Shown here in pieces: positions 16,372 through 24,659 of a DNA stretch of 64,000 bases. This DNA comes from Rubrivirga sp. SAORIC476 (GTDB lineage: Bacteria > Bacteroidota > Rhodothermia > Rhodothermales > Rubricoccaceae). Numbering within the stretch: the stretch's first letter is position 1; the number at the start of each line of letters is the position of its first letter. Both the position numbers and the translations under genes were made by a program. The stretch is from contig NZ_MVOI01000003.1 in assembly GCF_002283555.1 (NCBI RefSeq), forward strand, positions 1,967,578-2,031,577, in the 5' to 3' direction. The notes beneath the pieces are model-generated. The model was given only the letters and a program-made list of their open reading frames with translations, was not told where the DNA came from and did not search any database.

Positions 16372-19300
16372 GCGCCTCCGCCCTCCTCGCCCCGCCCGCC
16401 CGCTTCCTGCGGACCGCCCACCTCGAACGCGACTTCGGCACCGCCGGCGCGCTCGACGGCTACGTCCCCACGCCGCACGTCCGCGACGTGGCCGCTCGGA
16501 TCGGCGCCGGGCTCGGGGCCGACGGAAGCCGCGCGTGGCGCGTGACGGGCGACTACGGGACCGGCAAGTCCTCGTTCGGGCTCGCGCTCGCCCACGTCCT
16601 GTCGGCCGACGGCGACGACCTGCCGGACCTCCGCCAGGCAGTTCGAGGCGCGCTCGACGGAGCGCCCGCGCCCCGCCTGTTGCCCGTCCTGCTGACCGGC
16701 TCGCGCGAGGGGATGGCCCCCGCCCTCGCCGGTGCGCTGACCGCCGCCCGCAGCCGCCTCGGTGTGGCACCGGGCACCCTCGACCTGTTCGACGGGACCG
16801 ACGCCGACGTGCTCGGTCTGCTTCAGGAGACCGTCGACGCGGCGGCCGCGCACGACGCCTGGGACGGCGTGCTGCTCGTGATCGACGAGCTGGGCAAGTT
16901 CCTCGAACACGCCGCGCTCCACCCCGACCGCGTCGACGTCCACCTGCTCCAGCAACTCGCCGAGGCGGCCGACCGCAGCGGCGACGCGCCGCTCGTGGTG
17001 GTCGGGATGCTGCACCAGGGCTTCGGCGCCTACGCCGAGGCACTGACGCGGAGCGCGCAGCAGGAGTGGGAAAAGGTCGCCGGGCGGTTCGCGGAGGTCC
17101 TGTTCGACCAGCCCCTCGAACAGGTCGCCGACCTCGCCGCCCGCGCCCTCGGCACCGACCCGTCCGCCGTCCCCGACGCCACGGCCGACGCGGCGCGCCA
17201 GGCGATGACCGCGGCCGTCGCCCTCGGCTGGTACGGCCCCGGCGCCTCCGCCGACGCGCTTCGGGACACGGCCCCCGCGCTCTACCCGCTCCACCCGACC
17301 GCGCTCCCGGTCCTGGCCCGCGCGACGCGCCTCTACGGCCAGAACGAGCGGTCGCTGTTCAGCTTCCTGCTCTCCGCCGAGCCCGCCGGGCTCCGCGAAG
17401 CCGCCGAGGCGGCCGACCTCGGCACGTTCTTCGGGCTGGACGCGCTCTATGACTACGTGGCGACGGCCTACGGCCACCGCATCGCGGCCCGGAGCGCGCG
17501 GAGCCACTGGTCTGCCATCTCCGCGCTCGTCGAGTCGTTCCCCGGGAGCGCCGACGACCTCGCCGTGCTCAAGGCCGTCGGGTTGCTCAACCTGCTCAAC
17601 ACCGACCGCCTGCTCGCGACGCCCGAGGCGCTGGAGGCGGCCTTCGTCGGCACCGAGGTAGACGTTGCGGGGACGCTCGCGGCGCTCCGGACGCAGGGCG
17701 TCCTGTTCGACCGAGGCGCGCGGGGCGGGTTCAGCCTGTGGCCGCACTCCAGCGTCGACCTGGAGGCTGCGTTCCGATCGGCGCGCGAGGCGCTCGGGCC
17801 GGTCCGCTCGGTCGCCGCCCACCTCGCCGCGACCCTGAGCCCGCCGCCCATCGTCGCCCGGCGGCACTACATCGAGACCGGCACGCTGCGTCACGTCGAG
17901 GTCCGCCCGACGACCGTCGCCGGATTGGCCGATGCCGCGGCCCGACCGAGCGACTCCGACGCCGTCCTGCTCGTCGCCCTGTGCGACACGGAGCAGGAGC
18001 GGACGAAGGCGCTGGCTGCGGCGCGCGAGATCACCGACCCCGCCGTCGTCGTGCTCGTCCCGCGCCCGCTCGCCGGGTTGCGCGACGTGATCGAGGAGGA
18101 GGCCGCGTGGCGCTGGGTGACCACCCACACGCCCGCCCTCGGCACCGACGCCTACGCCGCCGAGGAGGCCTCCCGGCAGGTCGAGGCCGCCGCGACCGCG
18201 CTCGCCCGCCGCCTCGACGACGTGCTCGGCGTGACGACGGGCCGCGGCGCCGTCGGCGCCGACTGGCTCCACCTCGGGGAGCCGGCGAACGTGGCCGGGA
18301 GCCGCGCCGCACTCGCGTTCCTGTCCGACGTGTGCGAGGCCGTCTACCCCGACGCCCCGCGCGTCGCCAACGAACTCATCAACCGGGCCGCGCCTAGCTC
18401 GGCCGCCAAGTCGGCGCGGATCCGACTCGTCGAGGGCGTCCTCGACCGCGCGCACCGGCCGATGCTCGGCCTGTCCGAGACGGCCTTCCCCCCGGAGAAG
18501 GCGATGTACCTCTCCATTCTGCGTGCCGGGCGCCTCCACCGGGAAGTCGACGGGGCGTGGGGCTTCCACCTGCCCACCGAGGCGGACGACCCCGCGCACC
18601 TCCGCCCCGCGCTCCTCCACCTTCGCGACCGGCTCCTGGCCGACGACCTCGCCAAGGTGCCCGTCCTCGACCTGTTCGCCGCGCTCGCCGCGCCGCCGTT
18701 CGGGGTCCGCGAGGGCCTGCTGCACCTGCTGCTGGCCGTATTCGTCCGCATCTACGAGCGCGACGTGGCGCTCTACGAGGACGGGGTTTTCTCGCGCCGC
18801 GCCACGCCCGAGCAGTTCCAGCGGCTCGATAAGGCGCCCGAGCGGTTCGCGCTCCAGTTCTGCGCCGTCGAGGGCGTCCGCGCCGACGTGTTCGGGACGC
18901 TGCTCGACGTCGTCGGTGCCGACGGGCCGACGGGCGGCGACCTCGACGTGCTCGGCGTGGTGACGCCGTTGTGCGTGTTCGCCGCCGAGCTTCCCGAGTA
19001 CGCGCTCCAGACGGCGACCGTCCCGCCCATCGCCCGCGCCGTCCGCGAGACGCTGCTGGACGCGCGCGAGCCCGCGACCCTGCTCTTCGCCGACCTGCCC
19101 GCCGCCTGCGAGGTTTCGCCCGACGATCCGGCCGCGTTCGTCGCCGTCCTGCGCGACGCCCTCGACGCCTTGCGCGCGGCGACGCCCGAACTCCGCGCCC
19201 GCGTCGGCGCCCGTGTCGCCCAGGCGTTCGACCTCGGCGACACGATGGACGAGGCCACCCGCGTCGCCCTCGGGGCCCGCGCCGCCGCCGTCCTCGGGGC

Positions 19301-19745
19301 CGTGCAGGACCGCGACCTCAAGGCCTTCGCCGGCCGCCTCGCGGACGCCGGACTGAGCCTCGACCGCTGGATCGACTCCGTCGCGGCGCTCGTCGCCGCC
19401 AAGCCGCTCGCGCGCTGGACCGACGACGACGAGGCCCGCTTCGGCGCCGACCTCGCCCGCCGCGCCGCGCGCTTCCTGCGCACCGAGGCCGCCGTCTTCG
19501 CCACCCTCGACGGCTCCGGCGACGGCGCCCCGTCCGGCGTCGCCGCCGTCCGCTTCGGCGTCACCGAGGCCGACGGGCGCGAGACGATGCGCGTGCTGGT
19601 CGTCCGCGACGGCGAGGCCGCTCGCCTCGACGCGCTCGTGGACCAGGTCGAGGCCGACTACCGCGGCAAGAGCCGCCTCGAACTGCTCGCCGCCGTCCGC
19701 GCCCTCGGCCGCATTCTATCGGACGACGCCCCCGACGAGACCTAG
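16368..19745 (+). CDS. sspC: large P-loop ATPase, SspC/PbeC-like phosphorothioation protein
   Basis: A 1125-aa ATPase. Walker A GDYGTGKSSFG is at residues 61-71 and Walker B VLLVIDELGKFLE ends at residue 180 (Asp173-Glu174). A sensor-like VVVGMLHQGFGAYAE segment follows. The remaining ~850 residues are mostly helical with no recognised domain. The start is the GTG overlapping the previous stop. In the known Ssp/Pbe systems the third protein is an ATPase that powers DNA modification with the sulfurtransferase; size, position and motifs agree. Alternative: another STAND-like defence ATPase, but the flanking genes make the phosphorothioation role most likely. Confidence 0.8.
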   Translation: MSASALLAPPARFLRTAHLERDFGTAGALDGYVPTPHVRDVAARIGAGLGADGSRAWRVTGDYGTGKSSFGLALAHVLSADGDDLPDLRQAVRGALDGAPAPRLLPVLLTGSREGMAPALAGALTAARSRLGVAPGTLDLFDGTDADVLGLLQETVDAAAAHDAWDGVLLVIDELGKFLEHAALHPDRVDVHLLQQLAEAADRSGDAPLVVVGMLHQGFGAYAEALTRSAQQEWEKVAGRFAEVLFDQPLEQVADLAARALGTDPSAVPDATADAARQAMTAAVALGWYGPGASADALRDTAPALYPLHPTALPVLARATRLYGQNERSLFSFLLSAEPAGLREAAEAADLGTFFGLDALYDYVATAYGHRIAARSARSHWSAISALVESFPGSADDLAVLKAVGLLNLLNTDRLLATPEALEAAFVGTEVDVAGTLAALRTQGVLFDRGARGGFSLWPHSSVDLEAAFRSAREALGPVRSVAAHLAATLSPPPIVARRHYIETGTLRHVEVRPTTVAGLADAAARPSDSDAVLLVALCDTEQERTKALAAAREITDPAVVVLVPRPLAGLRDVIEEEAAWRWVTTHTPALGTDAYAAEEASRQVEAAATALARRLDDVLGVTTGRGAVGADWLHLGEPANVAGSRAALAFLSDVCEAVYPDAPRVANELINRAAPSSAAKSARIRLVEGVLDRAHRPMLGLSETAFPPEKAMYLSILRAGRLHREVDGAWGFHLPTEADDPAHLRPALLHLRDRLLADDLAKVPVLDLFAALAAPPFGVREGLLHLLLAVFVRIYERDVALYEDGVFSRRATPEQFQRLDKAPERFALQFCAVEGVRADVFGTLLDVVGADGPTGGDLDVLGVVTPLCVFAAELPEYALQTATVPPIARAVRETLLDAREPATLLFADLPAACEVSPDDPAAFVAVLRDALDALRAATPELRARVGARVAQAFDLGDTMDEATRVALGARAAAVLGAVQDRDLKAFAGRLADAGLSLDRWIDSVAALVAAKPLARWTDDDEARFGADLARRAARFLRTEAAVFATLDGSGDGAPSGVAAVRFGVTEADGRETMRVLVVRDGEAARLDALVDQVEADYRGKSRLELLAAVRALGRILSDDAPDET

Positions 19746-19829
19746 CCTCTGGCCGGTCCACCGTCGACCTTCCCGTACGGACACACCGCCGGTGTGTCCC
19801 TCCCGACTCCCTCCCCCCGAGGTGGCCCC

Positions 19830-20636
19830 GTGCCTGAGCCCCGCCACATCCTCTCCCTCTCCGGCGGCAAGGACTCCGCCGCGCTGGCCGTGTACCTCCG
19901 CGACCGCGTCCCGGAGATGGAATACGTCTTCCACGACACTGGCCACGAACTGCCCGAGACGTACGACTACCTGGCCCGCTTGGAGGCGTTGCTCGGCCAG
20001 CCCATCATCCGCACGACCGACAACCTCGCCGATCCCTTCGAGCACTGGCTCACCATCTACGGCGGCATGCTGCCGTCCAACCACCGCCGGTGGTGTACCA
20101 AGATGATGAAGCTCAAGCCGTTCGAGGACTACGTCGGCGACGACCCCGTCGTCAACTACGTCGGCCTCCGCGCCGACGAGCGGCTGCGCGAGGGCTACAT
20201 CTCCACCAAGCCCAACATCACCGCCGTCTACCCCTTCCAGGACGACGGGCTCGTCAAGGAAGACATCGTTCAGCTTCTCGAAGAGTCCGGCCTCGGGATG
20301 CCGCCCTATCTCGACTGGGGCCGCTCCCGGTCCGGCTGCTACTTCTGCTTCTACCAGCAGAAGGTCGAGTGGGTGCGCCTCAAAGAGGCCCACCCCGACC
20401 TGTTCGACAAAGCCAAGCGCTACGAGGAGTCGAGTATTCAGAACGGCGAGGCCTTCTACTGGTGCCGCACCGAGCCGCTCTCGGAACTGGAGAAGCCCGA
20501 GCGGATGGCCGAGATCAAGGCCAAGGCCGAGGCCAAGGCCAACGCTCCCCGTCGCGCCACCCGTCTCGTCGAGACCCTGGGCGGCATGGACGTGGCCGAG
20601 GAGGAGCGCGAAGGCTGCCTGATCTGCTTCCTCTAG
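19830..20636 (+). CDS. sspD: PAPS reductase-like sulfurtransferase, SspD/DndC-like
   Basis: A 268-aa ATP-pyrophosphatase that would activate the DNA backbone phosphate and insert sulfur. The PP-loop SGGKDS is at residues 11-16. Conserved cysteines are in RRWCTKMM (C89), SGCYFCFYQQ (C170, C173), YWCRTE (C212) and a C-terminal GCLICFL (C263, C266), consistent with an Fe-S cluster as in DndC. The GTG at 19830 is chosen so that the protein begins just before the first beta strand; another GTG 36 bp upstream is possible. It lies 84 bp after the ATPase gene, probably in the same operon. Confidence 0.87.
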   Translation: MPEPRHILSLSGGKDSAALAVYLRDRVPEMEYVFHDTGHELPETYDYLARLEALLGQPIIRTTDNLADPFEHWLTIYGGMLPSNHRRWCTKMMKLKPFEDYVGDDPVVNYVGLRADERLREGYISTKPNITAVYPFQDDGLVKEDIVQLLEESGLGMPPYLDWGRSRSGCYFCFYQQKVEWVRLKEAHPDLFDKAKRYEESSIQNGEAFYWCRTEPLSELEKPERMAEIKAKAEAKANAPRRATRLVETLGGMDVAEEEREGCLICFL

Positions 20637-20660
20637 CGAATGTCCCCGATGCTCTCTTGT

Positions 20661-20696
20661 TGTCATCCTGAGCGAGCGCAGCGAGTCGAAGGATCT
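20661..20696. repeat. REP-like palindromic repeat (TGTCATCCTGAGCGAGC...)
   Basis: An imperfect palindrome with the sequence GTCATCCTGAGCG then AGCGAGTCGAAGGATC. I recognise it as a short extragenic repeat found in many bacterial genomes. It lies between the sulfurtransferase and HNH genes. Confidence 0.65.
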
Positions 20697-20725
20697 CTAC
20701 CGGGCGCGGCGCTCCAACCCCGCCC

Positions 20726-20741
20726 GCCTCGGTACCGAGGC
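20726..20741. repeat. perfect 16-bp palindrome GCCTCGGTACCGAGGC
   Basis: It sits only 5 bp before the HNH start codon, so in a transcript it would form a hairpin next to the ribosome site. Other copies of this family follow genes, which makes this position unusual. Confidence 0.6.
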
Positions 20742-20746
20742 AGACC

Positions 20747-21661
20747 ATGACGCGCGAACAAGTCCTCGCCCTCTTTGAAAGCATCAAGCGCGGACGGACG
20801 CGTGGTGGAGGCCGAGCGCTGAACAAGCCGCTCCTGCTTCTCCATGCCCTCGCCCGGTTTGCCGATGGCGATGAACGGCTGCGCTTTACGGAGATCGAGG
20901 ACGCCGTCAAGCGATTGCTCATCGACTTCGGGCCGGCAGACGGCCCGTACCACGTCTCTTATCCCTTCTGGCGCCTCCAGAACGACGGCCTCTGGGTCGT
21001 CGAGAATGCGGACGCCGTCGAGGAAAACGCCTCCGGCGACCCCAGGAGCCTCGTCGCCCTCCGTGAACTCGACCCCGTCGGACGCTTCACGGACGAGGTC
21101 GCCGACGCGCTCCGTACGGATCCCAGCCTCGTCGGTGAGCTGATGGATGGGATCCTCGCCGACGAATTTCCCAGCGAGGCCTACGACGACGAGGTCCGGA
21201 CGGCCATCGGCTTCGACCGCGACCCGCCCTCCGATGTGATCCTCACACGACGGCGACGACGTGACCCCACGTTCCGCAAGCGTGTGCTCGATGCCTACGA
21301 ACACCGCTGCGCCGTCTGTGGCTTCAGCGCCATGGTCGGCGACGCTCACATCGGCCTCGACGCCGCCCATGTGAAGTGGCACCAGTACGGCGGGCCAGAT
21401 GAGGTCCCCAACGGACTCGCGCTCTGTGCCCTCCACCACCGCCTTCTCGACCGCGGCGCCTTCACTGTCACCGCATCGGGCTCCCGAGAGCGGGTCGTCG
21501 AGGTGTCTGAGCGGGCGCGCGGTAACGAAGGGTTCCAGCAGTGGATGCTTGCCTACCACGGCCAGCCCCTCTCAGAGCCTGTCCGCACCGAGTACCGCGT
21601 CTCGGAGCCCGCAACCGTGTGGCATCAGAAGCAGGTCTTCAAGGGTCTGCCCCGCACCTAG
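20747..21661 (+). CDS. putative phosphorothioate-DNA-binding HNH endonuclease (SBD-HNH type)
   Basis: A 304-aa nuclease. The N-terminal ~110 residues (LNKPLLLLHALARFADGD, YHVSYPFWRLQNDGLWVVEN) resemble the sulfur-binding-domain half of phosphorothioate-dependent restriction enzymes. The C-terminal half is a Zn-binding HNH: HRCAVCG (C188, C191), LDAAHVKWH (H208) and VPNGLALCALHHRLLDRGAF (N222, C227, H230-H231). This family binds DNA carrying backbone sulfur and cuts nearby. Being next to a phosphorothioation writer, it is probably the restriction or effector arm of the same system, in place of SspE. How self-cleavage is avoided cannot be seen. The HNH assignment is firm; the sulfur-binding assignment is by resemblance. 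Confidence 0.8.
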   Translation: MTREQVLALFESIKRGRTRGGGRALNKPLLLLHALARFADGDERLRFTEIEDAVKRLLIDFGPADGPYHVSYPFWRLQNDGLWVVENADAVEENASGDPRSLVALRELDPVGRFTDEVADALRTDPSLVGELMDGILADEFPSEAYDDEVRTAIGFDRDPPSDVILTRRRRRDPTFRKRVLDAYEHRCAVCGFSAMVGDAHIGLDAAHVKWHQYGGPDEVPNGLALCALHHRLLDRGAFTVTASGSRERVVEVSERARGNEGFQQWMLAYHGQPLSEPVRTEYRVSEPATVWHQKQVFKGLPRT

Positions 21662-21739
21662 CCTCACCTCGACCCCGAGGCGGACCGAGCCGCACCCCGG
21701 CGACCCAGCCCTCGCCGCGCCCGACGATCACCAGCCTGC

Positions 21740-21950
21740 GTCCCGCACGCTGCAGCCTTGGGTGCACGGCCTGGAGCCTCGTTCTCACAGCCTAGAGAGG
21801 CGTTCTCACGTCCTGAAGCACCGTTCTCACGTCCTGAAGCACCGTTCTCACGTCCTAGAGCACCATTCTCACGTCCTGAAGCACCGTTCTCACGGCCTGG
21901 AGCCTCGTTCTCACGCGCTCGAGCGCCACTCTTGCGAGGGAGAGCGGGTC
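21740..21950. repeat. 21-bp tandem repeat array (about 7 good units plus degenerate flanks)
   Basis: Units of exactly 21 bp run from 21781 to 21927. The core unit is GTTCTCACGTCCTGAAGCAC plus C. Units 2 and 3 are identical; units 1, 4, 5, 6 and 7 differ by 1-9 bases. A degenerate unit precedes at 21760-21780 and decayed copies follow to about 21950. The period is divisible by 3, so all frames stay open: one reads as heptads RSHVLKH, another as PFSRPEA. No start context or homology supports translation. It fills most of the 433-bp space between the HNH gene and the next gene. Confidence 0.85.
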
Positions 21951-22027
21951 TCCCACCACCTGGAGCGCCGTCCCGACGCCCACCAGGCCCAGAGACACTG
22001 CACCCGAGACCGACTCGACCAGCTCAA

Positions 22028-22044
22028 AACCTCATTCCGAGGTT
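22028..22044. other. small hairpin AACCTC-attcc-GAGGTT
   Basis: A 6-bp perfect stem after the repeat array. It is followed at 22062-22077 by another stem (GGGTCT-aaga-AGACCC) 17 nt before the next ATG. These could be a terminator and a translation-affecting hairpin, but both are short. Confidence 0.3.
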
Positions 22045-22094
22045 AGATCGCAGGGGAATGCGGGTCTAAGAAGACCCACAAGCCCCCATGTCCC

Positions 22095-22808
22095 ATGACC
22101 GACCTCCAGACCAACCGATACGACATGCACCGGGCCGTCCTCGGCGTCCTGGACACCCACGCTGATGCCTGGACCGCCGTCCCGGCCATGCAGGACCTCC
22201 GCGACCGCCTCGCCGACCTCATCGCTCAGACCCGAAGTGCCGCCCAGGCCCAGACCCGCACCTCCGAGGGCGCGACAGCCGTCAAGGCCGACCTCCGCGA
22301 CGCCGTCGCCGACCGCTCCTGGCGCCTCGCCCAGGCCGTCGCCGCCTGGGCCCGCGCCAACGACCGTCCCGACGTGGTCGCCGCCGTCACGCTCTCCGCC
22401 CGCGAGTTTGCCGCCCTCCGCGACGCGGCCCTCGCCGACTACTCCGAGGTCGTCGTCGCCGAAGCACGCCTCCACCTCCCAACTCCCGAGGCCGACCCCA
22501 CCACCGGCCTCGGCGCCTACGGTGTCACCGCCGCCTTCGTAGACGCCCTCGACGCTCTCGACGACGAGTTCGCCGCCGAACTCTCCAACCCGCGCGAAGC
22601 CATCGTCGCGCGCAGCGGCGCCACCCGCGCCATCGCCGTCGCCACCCGGCAGGCGCAGGCCCTCCTGCGGAGCGAGATGGACCCCACCGTCGCCTTCCTC
22701 GCCCCAGACGCACCCGCCTTCGCCGCCGACTACCGCAACGCCCGCACCATCATCGACCGGGGCCGCGGCCCCGGTGACCCCGGCCCCGACGACCCCGAGA
22801 CGCCGTAG
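22095..22808 (+). CDS. hypothetical all-helical protein next to tandem repeats
   Basis: A 237-aa protein of unknown function. It is predicted almost entirely alpha-helical, rich in Ala/Arg/Asp, with a DLRDRLADLIAQTRSAAQAQ helix and an AVADRSWRLAQAVAAWARAN helix. The low-complexity C terminus has GRGPGDPGPDDPE. No signal peptide, membrane span or catalytic motif is seen. Its N-terminal pattern (R..M...VL.VL..H...W...PAM) recalls a family of helical-bundle hypothetical proteins common in Bacteroidota, often near tandem repeats (from memory, weak). The ATG at 22095 is the start; a hairpin lies just upstream. Confidence 0.75.
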   Translation: MTDLQTNRYDMHRAVLGVLDTHADAWTAVPAMQDLRDRLADLIAQTRSAAQAQTRTSEGATAVKADLRDAVADRSWRLAQAVAAWARANDRPDVVAAVTLSAREFAALRDAALADYSEVVVAEARLHLPTPEADPTTGLGAYGVTAAFVDALDALDDEFAAELSNPREAIVARSGATRAIAVATRQAQALLRSEMDPTVAFLAPDAPAFAADYRNARTIIDRGRGPGDPGPDDPETP

Positions 22809-22842
22809 TCACGCCGGGCCCCGATGAAAGAACGCGACCCCA

Positions 22843-22880
22843 GGGCCCCTTTGCAGCGCGCCGTAGCTGCGGAGGGGCCC
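22843..22880 (+). terminator. 15-bp stem hairpin, possible terminator
   Basis: Arms GGGCCCCTTTGCAGC and GCTGCGGAGGGGCCC pair fully with two G-T pairs over an 8-nt loop. It lies 35 bp after a stop codon. There is no clear T run, so it is either an intrinsic terminator of weak type or an RNA-stabilising hairpin. Confidence 0.5.
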
Positions 22881-23003
22881 GTTCTGTGTCGAGCCTCCGG
22901 CCGCGTCGCGCAGGGGGAGACCAGAGGCGCGAATCCGTCCGGCCCTGGTCATTCCGTCTAGGAGACCTGGGCACCGGGACCCCGCCGCGCTAGACGGGAC
23001 CGA

Positions 23004-23019
23004 TAGAGCCCAAGCCCTA
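23004..23019 (+). promoter_or_regulatory. putative activator site TAGAGCC for the export operon
   Basis: TAGAGCC at 23004-23010 plus an imperfect opposite half (AGCCCTA, 23013-23019). It lies about 100-115 bp upstream of the inferred start of transcription, the same range as the inverted TAGAGCC repeats at two other promoters of this locus. Confidence 0.4.
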
Positions 23020-23092
23020 CCGACTCGCGCCGACGCGCTACCGGCGCGCCCGCCAGACCCCGCTCAGGCCCGCAGAGGCCCCCGCCCACCCG

Positions 23093-23108
23093 AGGCACGA
23101 GCCTTGGA
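23093..23108 (+). promoter_or_regulatory. sigma-54-type promoter AGGCACG-AGCC-TTGGA
   Basis: It matches the -24/-12 consensus TGGCACG-N4-TTGCW in the -24 part and in spacing, with TTGGA in the -12 part. Inferred transcription start is near 23119, 20 bp before the tolC-like ATG. The same form occurs upstream of three precursor units in the locus. Confidence 0.6.
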
Positions 23109-23138
23109 AGGAGGACCATCGCCCCGACCTCCCCCGCG

Positions 23139-24611
23139 ATGTTCGTCCGCCTCCTCGTCCTGCTCGCCCTCGCCGTCTCGGCCCGCGCGTCCGCCCAGGC
23201 GCCCGTGTCCCTCGCCGACGCCCTCGGCGCGGCCCGCCAGCAGAGCCCGGAGGTCGCCCTGGCGGGCGAGGCCATCGCCGGGGAGCGCGCCAACCTCCGC
23301 GCCGCCGCGAGCGCCTTCGACCCCCAGCTCTACGGCAGCGTCGGTGGCGGGCAGGCCGCCACCCCGAACCGCTCCTTCCAGGGCACCACGCCCGTCCTCG
23401 CGACCGCCGGGAGCGGCTACCAGCAGGTCGAGGTCGGCGTGCAGCGCCAGTACCGCTCCGGGCTCGCGCTGACCCCGCTCGTCCAGATGACGCGCACCGC
23501 CGCCGACGGCACCTCGGCCTTGCTCGAAACCACCGCCGGGGTCTCGCTCGCCTACCCGGTCCTCGGCGGGCGGGAGCGCAACACGGCCCTCGCCGCCGAG
23601 GACGCCGCCGGGCAACGCATCTCCGCCGCCCGCGCCGACCTCGACCGCGCCGCCGAGACCGCCGCCGCCGCCGCCGCCGTCGCCTACTGGGACTACGTCG
23701 GCGCGGTCCGCATCCAGGAGGCGCTCCAGGTCGCCGAGGCCCGCGCCGCCCGCCTCCTCGCCGACACCGAGGCCCTGGTCGCCGCCGACGAGCGCCCCGC
23801 CGCCGACCTCGTCGCCCTCCGCGCCGACCTCTCCCGCCGCCGCGCCGCCCGCCTCTCCGCCGACCAGTCCGTCTACGACGCCCGCCAGCGCCTCGGCCTC
23901 GCTATGGGCGGCACCGCCGCCGACGCCGACGCCCTCGGCCCGGCCGCCGACGCCCTTCCCGAGGTGCCTGCGACCGTCGAGGTGGACGAGGCCGCGCTCG
24001 TCGCCCGCGCCCTCGACGCCCGCGCCGACCTCCTCGGCGCCGACCTCCGCGTCCGCGCCCTCGACCGCGAGACCGCCGCCGCCACCGCCGACCTCCGTCC
24101 CTCCGTCGACGTGGTCCTCGACGCCGGCTACACGACGCTCAGCGAGGGCGCCGCGGCGCAGTTCCTCCCTGTCGGCGGCGCCTCGCGTGGCGGTCGCGTC
24201 GGCGTGTCGCTTCGCGTCAACCGGCTCGGCAGCGGCATCACCCGCGCCACCACCGAGCGCCAGCGCGCCACCCGCGAGCGCCTCCGCATCGCCCGCGACG
24301 ACCTCGCCCGCCGCATTCGCGCCGACGTGGCGGGGGCCATCGCCAGCCTCCGCAGCGGCGCCGCCGAGGTGTCCCAGACCCGCGAGGCCGTCGCCCTCTA
24401 CCAGGAGGCCGTCGAGAACGAGCGCCTCCGCCTCCGCCTCGGCATGGGGACGCTCTTCGACGTGCAGATCGTCGAGGAACGCCTCGCCAACGCCCGCACG
24501 TCGGCCGTCCAGGCGGAGGTGCGCTACGCGCAGGCGCTCGTCCGCCTCCACGCCGCCGTCGGCGCCCTCGGCCCCGCCGCCGACCTCTGCACCCTCCCTG
24601 CGGCCCCCTGA
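23139..24611 (+). CDS. TolC-family outer-membrane efflux protein
   Basis: A 490-aa outer-membrane channel. The signal peptide is FVRLLVLLALAVSARASAQA. Two internal repeats of the OEP family follow with long Ala/Arg-rich coiled-coil helices (VALAGEAIAGERANLRAAAS; DDLARRIRADVAGAIASLRS) and a conserved LFDVQIVEERLANARTSAVQ near the C terminus. It heads the operon with the NHLM secretion protein and two ABC exporters, so it should form the outer-membrane exit for the peptides made in this locus. A sigma-54-type promoter lies just upstream. Confidence 0.92.
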   Translation: MFVRLLVLLALAVSARASAQAPVSLADALGAARQQSPEVALAGEAIAGERANLRAAASAFDPQLYGSVGGGQAATPNRSFQGTTPVLATAGSGYQQVEVGVQRQYRSGLALTPLVQMTRTAADGTSALLETTAGVSLAYPVLGGRERNTALAAEDAAGQRISAARADLDRAAETAAAAAAVAYWDYVGAVRIQEALQVAEARAARLLADTEALVAADERPAADLVALRADLSRRRAARLSADQSVYDARQRLGLAMGGTAADADALGPAADALPEVPATVEVDEAALVARALDARADLLGADLRVRALDRETAAATADLRPSVDVVLDAGYTTLSEGAAAQFLPVGGASRGGRVGVSLRVNRLGSGITRATTERQRATRERLRIARDDLARRIRADVAGAIASLRSGAAEVSQTREAVALYQEAVENERLRLRLGMGTLFDVQIVEERLANARTSAVQAEVRYAQALVRLHAAVGALGPAADLCTLPAAP

Positions 24612-24659
24612 CGCCTCGCCCCTGACGGCCCCCGCCTCTCGCTTCTCGCCTCCGTCCCC

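Larger units (their letters stand above)
22809..23138. other. 330-bp intergenic region with hairpin and sigma-54-type promoter
   Basis: It holds a strong hairpin just after the upstream gene (22843-22880), a TAGAGCC site (23004-23010) and a sigma-54-like promoter (23093-23108) for the peptide-export operon. No gene is seen in it. Confidence 0.6.

Noticed and set aside
20661-20741. Insertion sequence end or attachment site
   Set aside because: No transposase or integrase, and no target duplication was seen; it matches a REP-like repeat.
21781-21927. CRISPR array
   Set aside because: The 21-bp units are directly adjacent without unique spacers, and no cas genes are near.
21399-22046. A protein with heptads RSHVLKH encoded by the tandem repeats
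   Set aside because: The frame starts inside the HNH gene in another frame, has no start context, and other frames are equally open because the period is a multiple of 3.
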